Source: Propionibacteriaceae bacterium
GTDB lineage: Bacteria > Actinomycetota > Actinomycetes > Propionibacteriales > Propionibacteriaceae
Reading direction: 5' to 3'
DNA: 37,397 nt
NCBI GenBank assembly: GCA_025965155.1
Contig: JAOPXN010000062.1
Span: 1 to 37,397 of the forward strand
The notes under the pieces are model-generated. The model worked only from the letters and a program-made list of their open reading frames with translations. It was not told the DNA's origin and did no database searches. Positions within the stretch are counted from its first letter, which is position 1; each line of letters opens with the position of its first letter. The position numbers and the translations under genes were made by a program. Shown one piece after another: positions 7,765 through 14,904 of the stretch.

Positions 7765-8631
7765 ATGAAGACGTCGGACGTAACACTCGCGATCAGGGCT
7801 GCGACTTCGGTCGCGTCATCGCTCAACCTGCCAGCCGACGACGCCATCGTTCTCCACAACTCCAACAAGCTGGCGCTGCGGCTGACGCCTTGCGACGTCC
7901 TCGCCCGGGTCACTCATGTGGGGCAAGTAGTTGCACAACTCGAGCTGGAGCGCGCTCTACGGCTCGCCGAGGCCGGATGCCCGGTGGGCGCCTTGGAGCC
8001 TCACGTGGACCCAACCGTGTACACGCGCCATGGCTTCGCGGTGACGCTGTGGATCTACTACGACCCCGTCCCAACTCACGTCTCACCCATCGACTACGCC
8101 AGGGCACTGGAGCGGCTACACGCCGGCATGCGCACGGTAGATATGGCGAGCCCACTGTTCATGGATCGGATCGCGGAGGCGGAACAGGTCGCCGCCGACC
8201 CGGATCTGTCGCCGGAGCTCGCCGACGCAGACCGTGCGTTCCTCGGCAGCAGGCTTGGAAGCCTGCGACAGACAATCGACAACCACGGGGCCGTGAAGCA
8301 GCTGCTCCACGGTGAACCTCACCCAGGCAACCTGCTCGGCACGAAGAACGGCCCGCTGTTCATCGACTTCGAGACGATCTGCAGTGGACCCGTCGAGTTC
8401 GACCTCGCCCATGTCCCCGAGGCCGTCTGCGAGCACTACCCGGACGTCAACCAAGAGCTCTTGGACGACTGCCGGCAGCTCGTCCTCGCGATGGTTGCAG
8501 CGTGGCGTTGGAGGCTGGGGGACGAGTTTCCGAACAGGAGGCGATGGGGACATGAGCTCCTTCGCTCGTTGCGCGAGGGCCCTCCTTGGCCGACACTCGA
8601 CACGATGACCAGGCGGGTCGATCCTCTGTAG
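7765..8631 (+). CDS. Aminoglycoside phosphotransferase-like (APH) small-molecule kinase
   Basis: This 288-residue protein has the catalytic half of the APH fold. The Brenner motif LLHGEPHPGNLLG lies near residues 185-197, with Glu in place of the usual Asp. The metal-binding FIDFETICSGPVEFDLAHVP follows at about 205-224. The N-terminal lobe is weakly conserved, with LRLTPCDVLARV replacing the usual Lys strand and VTLWIYYD as the hinge. Enzymes of this family phosphorylate antibiotics, sugars or choline; the substrate cannot be read from sequence. The gene is intact between two pseudogenes. Transcription probably starts at the ATG itself. Confidence 0.75.
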   Translation: MKTSDVTLAIRAATSVASSLNLPADDAIVLHNSNKLALRLTPCDVLARVTHVGQVVAQLELERALRLAEAGCPVGALEPHVDPTVYTRHGFAVTLWIYYDPVPTHVSPIDYARALERLHAGMRTVDMASPLFMDRIAEAEQVAADPDLSPELADADRAFLGSRLGSLRQTIDNHGAVKQLLHGEPHPGNLLGTKNGPLFIDFETICSGPVEFDLAHVPEAVCEHYPDVNQELLDDCRQLVLAMVAAWRWRLGDEFPNRRRWGHELLRSLREGPPWPTLDTMTRRVDPL

Positions 8632-8779
8632 GCCTCGCCCCGGGGACGAGCGGCGACGCGGTGACTTCTCAGTCGGCATCAGAGGCCCCGGGCGCAGGTA
8701 ACCGACGTAACCGATCGTCGCCTTCGCCGTCGGCCAGTGACGCAGTTGACGTCGCCGCAAGCCGACCCTCGTGCGGGAC

Positions 8780-8800
8780 GCACGCAGTAGCCGACCGGCT
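8780..8800. repeat. 21-bp direct repeat, copy 2
   Basis: Exact copy of the sequence at 7055-7075, 1725 bases away. The match stops abruptly at both ends. Confidence 0.6.
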
Positions 8801-8831
8801 ACCGGAACGGGTAAGTGTGCCGCTGGAAGCA

Positions 8832-9158
8832 CTACCGGAGCAGCTTCTGGTCGTACCAGGCTGGCCAGTCGGCCCAGGAACGTCCCTGAGCGGCAGCTCG
8901 ATCCTGGCGCCTGCGCTGGTCAGCCCTTGCTGGATCGGTTCGACGTACGCGGCAGGGGCGTGGACCTCGACCATCAGCCATCCAGCCAGCCCGTAGCTCT
9001 CGATCAGGTATGGCAACTACTGCCCAGGCCCCCCAAGCTGGTCGGTAGGCCGGTGCTATGTCGTTCAAGTCGGTGTCGTAGGGCGCCATCCAGTCAGTGG
9101 AACGAACCAGAGCATGCTCGCCCGAGAGGCGGCAGGGAGAACGTGCAAGGGGCCTCAC
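8832..9158 (-). pseudogene. Frameshifted unknown gene
   Basis: On the minus strand the first frame gives LVRSTDWMAPYDTDL and AYRPAWGAWAVVA. At about 9020 the sense moves to a second frame with LIESYGLAGWLMVEVHAPAA and VEPIQQGLTSAGARIELPLR. Near 8875 it returns to the first with SWADWPAWYDQKLLR and a stop at 8832. The joined product would be about 105 residues, rich in Trp and Tyr. I do not recognise the family. Two compensating frame changes leave the N- and C-terminal frame open throughout, so a 108-residue product with a scrambled middle could still be made. Confidence 0.45.
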
Positions 9159-9182
9159 CTCATGCTTCGACGCGGGTCCGGG

Positions 9183-9692
9183 CTACCTAGCTTCAGTGGA
9201 CACCGGGTCTAAGAAGAAGATGCACTGGTCGCTGTCGTATTCACCAACCTCGGCAGCAAAGCCGAGTCTGGATCCAGTCCCCACCGACTCTGGAGCGTTG
9301 GAGCCGGTCCAGCCGAGGTCGGAACTGATGTTGACATCTTCGTACTTGAAAGCAGGACCTACCGTCGTTTCCACCTTCTTTCCGGGTGAAATCAGGATGT
9401 CATATCGCGTAGCTGCCCCCTCATGGGAGGCCAAGTCGGTAATGACGCCGTCAAACCGAATCGACTGGCCCTCATACTTGGCCGCAAAGGCGCCGCTGCT
9501 CTCGTCGCAGTAGTCCAACTTCATAATGGCCGCAACATCCCGGTTGCTGGCCGCCGTAAGGGGGCCAGCAGGGGCCGACTCAGAGAGCGTTGGTGCGGCG
9601 GGGGTCTCCTCGGGCGTGCGGCTTGCCGACTCACTCGGTGTCGGTGCCGCCGCAGAGGTCGGGCCCGGTGCGCCGACGGGGGGAGCCCGCAC
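9183..9692 (-). CDS. DUF4839 domain protein, N-terminus uncertain
   Basis: From about residue 50 the product matches what I remember of DUF4839: RDVAAIMKLDYCDES, then FAAKYEGQSIRFDGVI, TRYDILISPG, GPAFKYEDVN and the closing FAAEVGEYDSDQCIFFLDPV. Two cysteines (in DYCDE and DQCIF) could form a disulfide, which fits an exported domain. Residues 1-48 are Pro/Ala/Ser/Thr-rich linker. Normal members carry a membrane anchor before the linker; here the frame opens with GTG at 9692, and no signal or helix is seen in any upstream frame. The gene may therefore have lost its anchor. Function of the domain is unknown. Confidence 0.55.
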   Translation of the reverse strand: MRAPPVGAPGPTSAAAPTPSESASRTPEETPAAPTLSESAPAGPLTAASNRDVAAIMKLDYCDESSGAFAAKYEGQSIRFDGVITDLASHEGAATRYDILISPGKKVETTVGPAFKYEDVNISSDLGWTGSNAPESVGTGSRLGFAAEVGEYDSDQCIFFLDPVSTEAR

Positions 9693-10040
9693 ACTGGAGC
9701 GGATGCGGCCTGCTCCAGCTGAGCCCGAGCGGCCCTTCGCCCATCCTCAAACCCGAAAGCCGACAATGGCCCCCACGCCGCCCTCATGAACAACGCCAAC
9801 ACGCAAGCACGGCGAGGTGGGCACGACCTGCCCCGCGAAGCGCCTGCATCCAGAACATCCACCGGGACACCCCCGGTGGGCTGGGTGAGAGCAGCAGCGC
9901 GGATTGCCGAATCGGGGCGCGCGTGTCCTTATGGACAGTTGACCGTGGTGCTCACCTGCTGGACGGGTGGCGGAGCACACAGGTCTTCGTTGCGCGCAGA
10001 GCCGTCGAATCCCCCACTGTGCCTAGTTCTTGGCTCTGAG
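9693..10040. other. No recognisable gene
   Basis: About 350 bases. I looked for the missing N-terminus of the DUF4839 protein on the minus strand. Only short frames are present, one with a weakly hydrophobic run (VLALFMRAAWG) around 9760-9800. Nothing else stands out. Confidence 0.4.
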
Positions 10041-10586
10041 TTAGTCCCAGTCGGTCCGGGTGAGACCGGCTTGCAGGTCACGCACGATGCTGCCGAGTTG
10101 GCCTGAAGCAAGGAGCCCGGGCCCAAGAGGGCCTGACGAGTCCTCACCGATAGGCGGGAGGGCCCGCAGCGCGGCGCGAACCTCTGTCGACATGTGGTCA
10201 AGCTGCCAGCGGATCTCGTCTGCGACGGCTTCTGGCCGGTCCGGGCCCGCAAGGCCGGCGGCCTTGACGGCATAAGCGGCGGCACCTAGTGCGTGCGCCC
10301 CCATATGGCAGATGGCCACGGCCTGACCGGCAGCTCGCGCGGCGGCCGCTGCGGCGGGAGCCTTGACGTCATCCGCACCGGCGCCACCGGCAAACCGACG
10401 GCGAATCTCCTCCGCAGTGTTTAGCTCGCCCCGGGCGAACGCGCGGGTCCGGGCTATGAGCGCCCGAGGGCGGTCATCATCTGGAGCCTCAGCCTCAAAT
10501 AGCCCTAGAACCCGCTCTGCGCAGTCGGCGGCCCATGCAGCCACCAGACGTCGGTCGACTTCGCTTAGCGTCTGTGGAGATCCCAC
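10041..10586 (-). CDS. Imm-5-like putative immunity protein
   Basis: This 181-residue alpha-helical protein contains LSEVDRRLVAAWAADCAERV, TRAFARGELNTAEEIRRRF, the Ala-rich helix AAAAAARAAGQAVAICHMGA and DEIRWQLDHMSTEVRAALRA. This is the pattern of the Imm-5-like family, named for similarity to polymorphic-toxin immunity proteins. Three tandem GTG codons occur at 10592-10584. AAGGAG lies seven bases before the third, so I place the start at 10586. No partner toxin is recognisable in the neighbourhood, so this is an orphan. Its actual role in this organism is unknown. Confidence 0.65.
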   Translation of the reverse strand: MGSPQTLSEVDRRLVAAWAADCAERVLGLFEAEAPDDDRPRALIARTRAFARGELNTAEEIRRRFAGGAGADDVKAPAAAAAARAAGQAVAICHMGAHALGAAAYAVKAAGLAGPDRPEAVADEIRWQLDHMSTEVRAALRALPPIGEDSSGPLGPGLLASGQLGSIVRDLQAGLTRTDWD

Positions 10587-10739
10587 CACCACTCTCCTTG
10601 TAGCCGACCAGACCCATCGAGCGCGAACTCCGCGCCGTCCACCCTCAGGTAACCGTCGGCATCGATAGCCTCTCACCTCGTACTGGTTGGTCGGATCACC
10701 GGGGCGGCAGCCGCGCCTCTCAGACGGTTCTCGTCGCGT

Positions 10740-10910
10740 CGACCCGGCATGCCGGCCCACAGGCCGACCGCCACCCGTGCGTCACCTTCGTGTCGTCCGG
10801 GATCGCGACGTTCTCTGCGTTGTCGCTCTGGGCGAGCAGCGCTGCACAGCCTTGTGCTTCGTCGCTAGTCAGCCCGACGGCCACCAGGTCGAACTGCCGT
10901 GCGGGATGCT
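10740..10910 (-). pseudogene. Short protein-like remnant, unrecognised
   Basis: A minus-strand stretch reads FDLVAVGLTSDEAQGCAALL, followed by AQSDNAENVAIPDDTKVTHG. It looks like real coding sequence with an exposed acidic loop, but the frame has no credible start and loses sense before its stop. It lies between the Imm-5-like gene and the recombinase remnant. Confidence 0.25.
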
Positions 10911-10934
10911 GATCCCCCGTTGTCGGGTCAGCCG

Positions 10935-11057
10935 GAGTACCACCCCGGTAGGACACGCCAACACACCCGAGTGACCGAGCTCGTCTATCGCAAGGAACTG
11001 CGGCCCGTGCTGACCCGAGGCGTCCGTGCGATGGACGCCTTGTTCCCCGACGGGTGA
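10935..11057 (+). pseudogene. Tyrosine recombinase (integrase) C-terminal remnant
   Basis: Around 10948 one frame gives VGHANT, the LGH-box with its catalytic His. After a two-base excess near 10965 the next frame reads RVTELVYRKELRPVLTRG and VRAMDALFPDG up to a TGA at 11055. The segment V-T-E-x-V-Y-R-K-x-L-R-P-V is the usual end of actinobacterial element integrases, and its Tyr is the nucleophile. Nothing of the N-terminal or core-binding domains is visible upstream. The fragment ends 98 bases from tRNA-Ala, where an integrase gene would be expected. Confidence 0.6.
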
Positions 11058-11109
11058 GAGCGTTGGTAAACAGATTGGTGAGCAGGCCAGCCCGGCGGGA
11101 TTAGGAGCC

Positions 11110-11133
11110 CCGCACGGGCTTCCCGCTGTGCGG
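11110..11133 (-). terminator. Hairpin after tRNA-Ala
   Basis: CCGCA/TGCGG outer and CGGG/CCCG inner arms pair with a three-base bulge on one side. It lies 22 bases past the tRNA 3' end in the direction of transcription. There is no strong T-run. Confidence 0.4.
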
Positions 11134-11155
11134 CCCTGACTAGGTGTTTTAAGGG

Positions 11156-11228
11156 TGGAGCTTAGGGGATTCGAACCCCTGACCTCTTCCATGCCATGGA
11201 AGCGCGCTACCAACTGCGCCAAAGCCCC
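11156..11228 (-). tRNA. tRNA-Ala(GGC)
   Basis: The minus strand folds as a 73-nt cloverleaf. The acceptor arm is GGGGCTT with AAGCTCC (one G-U) and discriminator A. The D arm is GCGC-AGTTGGTA-GCGC. The anticodon stem CTTCC/GGAAG encloses ATGGCAT with anticodon GGC. The T arm is AGGGG-TTCGAAT-CCCCT. CCA is formed here by the discriminator context only in part. It separates decayed accessory DNA on its 3' side from core genes on its 5' side, as expected of an integration site. Confidence 0.95.
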
Positions 11229-11293
11229 TTCCGTCTCATTTGTCACAACCGCTCCGAACGAGACCACGGAATACTAGCGCGACTCGGGCCCAG

Positions 11294-11935
11294 TCACGAA
11301 ATCGGGTCCAGACGTTCGGAGACCCCGGCCACGTTGTACTCCTCAATCCTCCAGTAGCCGCCCTTGTGGTGCCGCTCGACGATGGCCCAGGCGCAGTTGT
11401 TCATCCCGCCCAGCCGGTTCCAGTGCGTGGCTGGCAGCTCGACCAGCCGGCAGATACCGACACGCGCCGCGAGCCCGTGCATCACCACGACGATCGTGGA
11501 GCCCTCCTCTGCGGATGCGGCCGCCTCCGCCAACGCAGCCGCGACCCGCTCGGCAACCTCGGCCACGGTCTCCCCCGTATCGGAGCGGCGTACGTCTTCG
11601 CCGGCGAAGTAGCGCCGGGCCGGTTCCGGCTCCAGCTGTGCCACCTCCGCGGCGGTGAGACCTTCCCACGTTCCGACATGGATCTCACGCAGCCGCTTGT
11701 CCAGGCTCACCTCAAGCCCGGTCAGCCGTGCCAGGTGCGCCGCTGTCGCCCGGGCGCGGGCCAGGTCGCTGGCGATGATGGCGGCTGGCCGGTACATGGC
11801 CAGGACCTCGGCCGCCTGGGCGGCCTGCCTCTCCCCCAGCTCATCGAGTGGAATATCCGCCTGCCCCTGGAACTTGCCGGACGCGTTCCAGGCAGTCCGC
11901 CCGTGCCGCCAGACGATGATCCGGTGGGCGGTCAT
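11294..11935 (-). CDS. Histidine phosphatase family protein (GpgP-like)
   Basis: This is a 213-residue cytoplasmic phosphatase of the phosphoglycerate-mutase fold. The catalytic motif is VWRHGRTAWN at residues 8-17. A second conserved stretch is SDLARARATAAHLA, the third contains LREIHVGTWEGL, and the distal His lies in VVVMHGLAAR. Its start overlaps the rsfS stop by four bases (ATGA), so it is translated with rsfS and nadD. In mycobacteria the gene in this place is glucosyl-3-phosphoglycerate phosphatase (GpgP). That assignment is likely by context but not proven by sequence alone. Confidence 0.85.
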   Translation of the reverse strand: MTAHRIIVWRHGRTAWNASGKFQGQADIPLDELGERQAAQAAEVLAMYRPAAIIASDLARARATAAHLARLTGLEVSLDKRLREIHVGTWEGLTAAEVAQLEPEPARRYFAGEDVRRSDTGETVAEVAERVAAALAEAAASAEEGSTIVVVMHGLAARVGICRLVELPATHWNRLGGMNNCAWAIVERHHKGGYWRIEEYNVAGVSERLDPIS

Positions 11936-12303
11936 CGGCGGTCGTCCACCGCCCCCAGGTCAATCCGCGGGCAGTCGTGCCAGAGCCGCTCGAGCGCGTA
12001 GAACTTGCGCTCGTCGGTGTGCTGGACGTGCACCACCAGATCCAGGTAGTCCAGCAGCACCCACCGCTGCTGGCGGTCGCCCTCGCGGCGTACCGGCCGG
12101 GCATCCAGCCCGCGCAGCGCCTCTTCGATGCCGTCGACGACGGCACCGACCTGGCGTTCGTTGGAAGCGGTCACCACCAAGAACACGTCGGTGATGGCCA
12201 GCTGTTCGGAGACGTCATACGCGATCAGGTCGGAACCCAATTTGTCAGCCGCCGCGGCGGCGGCAGCCTGGGTCAGATCCAGGGCACGGTCAGTGGCACT
12301 CAC
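11932..12303 (-). CDS. rsfS: Ribosome silencing factor RsfS
   Basis: This 123-residue RsfS/Iojap protein binds L14 of the 50S subunit and blocks subunit joining in starved cells. Typical features are DLIAYDVSEQLAITDVFLVV, TASNERQVGAVVDGIEEAL, and RWVLLDYLDLVVHVQH followed by REFYALE-type FYALERLWHDC. The length is normal. It lies between nadD and the phosphatase gene, overlapping the latter by four bases, which is the standard actinobacterial arrangement. Confidence 0.95.
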   Translation of the reverse strand: MSATDRALDLTQAAAAAAADKLGSDLIAYDVSEQLAITDVFLVVTASNERQVGAVVDGIEEALRGLDARPVRREGDRQQRWVLLDYLDLVVHVQHTDERKFYALERLWHDCPRIDLGAVDDRR

Positions 12304-12346
12304 AGGTCAGTTCTCAACTCTCATATTTCGTCGGATATCGCTGTGT

Positions 12347-13003
12347 TCAGTGGCGATAGAGGCCGCGCTTGGCGATGTACTGCACGATGCCGTCGGGCAC
12401 CAGATACCAGATCGGGTCCGAGCTCATCACCCGTTCCCGGCAGTCCGTCGACGAGATGGCCAACGCCGGCACTTCCATCAGCGTAATCCGTTCCGGCGGC
12501 AGCTGAGCTATCGCGGGCGAGTGGAGCTCCACCCCGGGCCGGGTACAGCCGACGAAATGAGCCAGCTCGAACAGCTCGTCGACGCCGCGCCAGGTCAGAA
12601 TCTGGGCCAGCGCGTCGGCGCCGGTGATGAAGAACAGGTCGACGTCGCCCCGCTCGGCGCGGATGTCCTTCAGGGTGTCCACCGTGTACGTCATGCCCTC
12701 ACGTTCGATGTCCACCCGACTCACGGTGAACCGCGGGTTCGACGCCGTCGCGATCACCGTCATCAGGTATCGGTCCTCAGCGGAGGACACCGTACGCTCA
12801 GACTTCTGCCAGGGATGCCCGGTCGGTACGAACACCACCTCATCCAAGCCGAACCGGCGAGCCACCTCGCTGGCGGCGACCAGGTGGCCGTGGTGGATCG
12901 GGTCGAACGTGCCGCCCATGACACCGAGCCGGTAGCGCTTGTCGGAGAGGGTCTCCGGGTTGCGGGCCAACCCCAGCGCCTTTGCACGAGGAAGGAGCGT
13001 CAT
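12347..13003 (-). CDS. nadD: Nicotinate-nucleotide adenylyltransferase NadD
   Basis: This enzyme converts nicotinate mononucleotide and ATP to deamido-NAD. The nucleotidyltransferase motif [12 protein letters not shown] starts at about residue 30, the substrate-binding TGHPWQK follows, and the second ATP motif is [10 protein letters not shown] near the C-terminus. The ATG at 13003 directly follows the stop of the small membrane protein gene (TAG-ATG with no gap). This supports coupled translation and the 218-residue length, even though many relatives begin closer to GGTFDP. It is the second gene of a probable four-gene operon with rsfS and the phosphatase. Confidence 0.93.
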   Translation of the reverse strand: MTLLPRAKALGLARNPETLSDKRYRLGVMGGTFDPIHHGHLVAASEVARRFGLDEVVFVPTGHPWQKSERTVSSAEDRYLMTVIATASNPRFTVSRVDIEREGMTYTVDTLKDIRAERGDVDLFFITGADALAQILTWRGVDELFELAHFVGCTRPGVELHSPAIAQLPPERITLMEVPALAISSTDCRERVMSSDPIWYLVPDGIVQYIAKRGLYRH

Positions 13004-13150
13004 CTAGCTGTGGGTGCGGCCTTTGCCGATTGACAGCGTGATCACTAGGCAGAGGACCAGGAGGCCGAAGGCGAGCAGGCCGAAGCCCCACGCGGGGATC
13101 GGGAGCTCGTGACCACCTTCGGCTTCCAGCAGTGTGAGTCCGAGAATCAT
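13004..13150 (-). CDS. 48-residue membrane protein coupled to nadD
   Basis: ATG at 13150 gives MILGLTLLEAEGGHELPIPA followed by one transmembrane helix (WGFGLLAFGLLVLCLVITLS) and a basic tail IGKGRTHS. The stop TAG abuts the nadD ATG. I recall similar small proteins with the H-E-L-P-x-P-A-W core and K-G-R-x-H-S tail ahead of nadD in other actinobacteria, so conservation is expected, but no function is known to me. A leaderless start is likely: TAGGCT lies six bases before the ATG. Confidence 0.8.
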   Translation of the reverse strand: MILGLTLLEAEGGHELPIPAWGFGLLAFGLLVLCLVITLSIGKGRTHS

Positions 13151-13156
13151 GGCCGA

Positions 13157-13162
13157 AGCCTA
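13157..13162 (-). promoter_or_regulatory. Candidate -10 box TAGGCT of the nadD operon
   Basis: On the minus strand TAGGCT is followed by TCGGCC and the ATG at 13150. No SD fits in six bases, so the transcript is probably leaderless. Confidence 0.5.
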
Positions 13163-13240
13163 GCGGGTACGCCCGGCCCGCGGTGTCAGGCTCCCTCACC
13201 GGCTCGCCGGCCCGGCCCTACCCTGAATTTCGGGCTCGGG

Positions 13241-13267
13241 TGTCGATCTGCTGCGAAGCCGTTCGTA
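13241..13267 (+). promoter_or_regulatory. Candidate ECF42 promoter upstream of YciI-sigma pair
   Basis: TGTCGA at 13241-13246, 17 bases, then CGTA at 13264. The promoter motif I recall for ECF42 sigma factors is TGTCGA in the -35 region with a CGA/TC-type -10. The site lies about 50 bases before the YciI start, on the right strand, which would make the operon self-activated. The motif is recalled, not checked. Confidence 0.5.
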
Positions 13268-13279
13268 TAAAGGGTGAGA

Positions 13280-13298
13280 CGTTGGCAAGGCGCCAACG
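13280..13298 (+). promoter_or_regulatory. Leader stem-loop and SD of the YciI gene
   Basis: CGTTGGC (13280-13286) pairs with GCCAACG (13292-13298) across a five-base loop in the short leader. A strong AAGGAG follows at 13308-13313, six bases before the ATG. Confidence 0.35.
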
Positions 13299-13319
13299 AG
13301 GACCGACAAGGAGACTGAC

Positions 13320-13670
13320 ATGACGCAGTACCTGCTCAGCGTGTACCACCCCGAGGAGCTGACCTTTCCGCCCGAGCAGCTGGAGAAGGTGTACGCAGAT
13401 GTGGACGCGCTGAACTCCGAGATCAAGGCAGCGGGCGCCTGGGTTTTCGGCGGGGGCCTGCACCCGTCCAGCACGGCGACCGTGGTCCAACTCCGTGACG
13501 GTGAGGTACTGACCACCGACGGCCCCTTCACCGAGGGCAAGGAGCACGTCGGCGGATTCTGGATCATCGAGGCGCCGGACCTGGACGCCGCACTTGAGTG
13601 GGGCCGCAAAGCGACCCGGGCCTGCATCGTTCCGGTGGAGGTACGACCGTTCCAGGATGAGCCGGAGTGA
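13320..13670 (+). CDS. YciI/DGPF-family protein
   Basis: This 116-residue small alpha/beta protein starts [14 protein letters not shown]. It carries the signature [20 protein letters not shown] at about residues 61-80 (the DGPF motif) and ends in EVRPFQDE. Such proteins are the usual genomic partners of ECF42 sigma factors. The sigma gene starts inside its stop codon (GTGA overlap), so the two are made together. Biochemical function of DGPF proteins is not established. ATG with AAGGAG six bases upstream fixes the start. Confidence 0.9.
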   Translation: MTQYLLSVYHPEELTFPPEQLEKVYADVDALNSEIKAAGAWVFGGGLHPSSTATVVQLRDGEVLTTDGPFTEGKEHVGGFWIIEAPDLDAALEWGRKATRACIVPVEVRPFQDEPE

Positions 13671-14893
13671 TCCCAGCCTCGGCGTCACCCTCCGAGATTG
13701 ACCGCCTGTTCCGCCAGGAGTACGGCCGCGCGGTGGCCGTCCTGGTGCGTATCTTCGGCGACATCGACGTCGCCGAGGAGGCGGTCCAGGATGCGTTCAC
13801 CGCTGCGGTGCAGCGATGGCCGACCAGCGGGGTGCCGCCGAGCCCGGCTGGCTGGATCATCACCACCGCTCGGCGCCGCGCGATCGACCGGCTCCGCCGC
13901 GAGTCCACCCGCCAGGACCGGCACGCCGCGGCCGCCCTGCTGCACGCTGGCGACGAACCCGCCAAGGAGGATCCTGTGGGCGACGACCGGCTCCGCCTCA
14001 TCTTCACCTGCTGCCACCCGTCGCTGAGCCCCAGCGCCCAGGTCGCACTGACGTTGCGGTTGCTGGGCGGGCTCACCACGGCCGAGGTGGCGCACGCCTT
14101 TCTGGTACCGGAACCCACCATGGCGCAGCGGCTGGTCCGGGCCAAAGGCAAGATCCGGGACGCGAAGATCCCGTACCGGGTCCCAAGCGATGCCGAGCTG
14201 CCCGACCGGCTGCGCGCTGTGCTCACGGTGGTCTACCTGATCTTCAACGAGGGCTATGCGGCAAGCTCGGGCGACCGGCTGATCCGCGAGGACCTCTGCG
14301 CCGAAGCCATCCGGCTCGGGCGGCTGCTGGCCACGCTGATGCCCGATGAACCCGAGGTGCTGGGGTTGCTCGCCCTGATGCTCCTGATCGAATCGCGGCG
14401 CTGCGGCCGTACCACCTCCGGCGGCGACCTGGTCAGGCTCAGCGACCAGGACCGCAGTCTGTGGGATCGCGACCTGATCGACGAGGGTCAGGCCATCGTC
14501 CGTCGATGCCTGCAGCGCAACCAGCCGGGCCCGTACCAGCTCCAGGCTGCGATCAACGCCGTCCACAGCGACGCCCCGACCGCGATGACAACCGACTGGC
14601 AGCAGATCCTGCAGCTCTACGACCAGCTTCTGGTGCTGTCCCCTAGCCCGGTGGTGGCGCTACACCGTGCGGTCGCTGTGGCCGAGGTCGAGGGACCGGC
14701 GGCGGCGCTCACCCTCGTCGATGACCTGGGCCTCACCGGCTACTACCTGTTCCACGCCATCCGGGCCGACCTGCTCCGTCGGCTGGGCCGCCCGGCCGAC
14801 GCGGCGTCCTCCTACGACGAGGCGATCGCCCACACCGACAACGTCGCCGAGCAGACCTTTCTAGAGCGAACCCGCCAGACGCTGCTGCATTAG
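13667..14893 (+). CDS. ECF42-type RNA polymerase sigma factor with C-terminal TPR-like extension
   Basis: This 408-residue sigma factor starts at GTG 13667. Region 2 includes the helix [18 protein letters not shown] and [20 protein letters not shown]. Region 4 is [20 protein letters not shown] followed by [13 protein letters not shown]. Unlike short ECFs it continues for about 220 residues ([13 protein letters not shown], then repeated helices such as [14 protein letters not shown] and [18 protein letters not shown]). This is the DUF6596/TPR-like tail of the ECF42 group, thought to replace an anti-sigma factor in control. A candidate cognate promoter lies upstream of the operon. It ends 11 bases from the convergent proA gene. 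Confidence 0.9.
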   Translation: MIPASASPSEIDRLFRQEYGRAVAVLVRIFGDIDVAEEAVQDAFTAAVQRWPTSGVPPSPAGWIITTARRRAIDRLRRESTRQDRHAAAALLHAGDEPAKEDPVGDDRLRLIFTCCHPSLSPSAQVALTLRLLGGLTTAEVAHAFLVPEPTMAQRLVRAKGKIRDAKIPYRVPSDAELPDRLRAVLTVVYLIFNEGYAASSGDRLIREDLCAEAIRLGRLLATLMPDEPEVLGLLALMLLIESRRCGRTTSGGDLVRLSDQDRSLWDRDLIDEGQAIVRRCLQRNQPGPYQLQAAINAVHSDAPTAMTTDWQQILQLYDQLLVLSPSPVVALHRAVAVAEVEGPAAALTLVDDLGLTGYYLFHAIRADLLRRLGRPADAASSYDEAIAHTDNVAEQTFLERTRQTLLH

Positions 14894-14904
14894 CCCGCCC
14901 ACCG

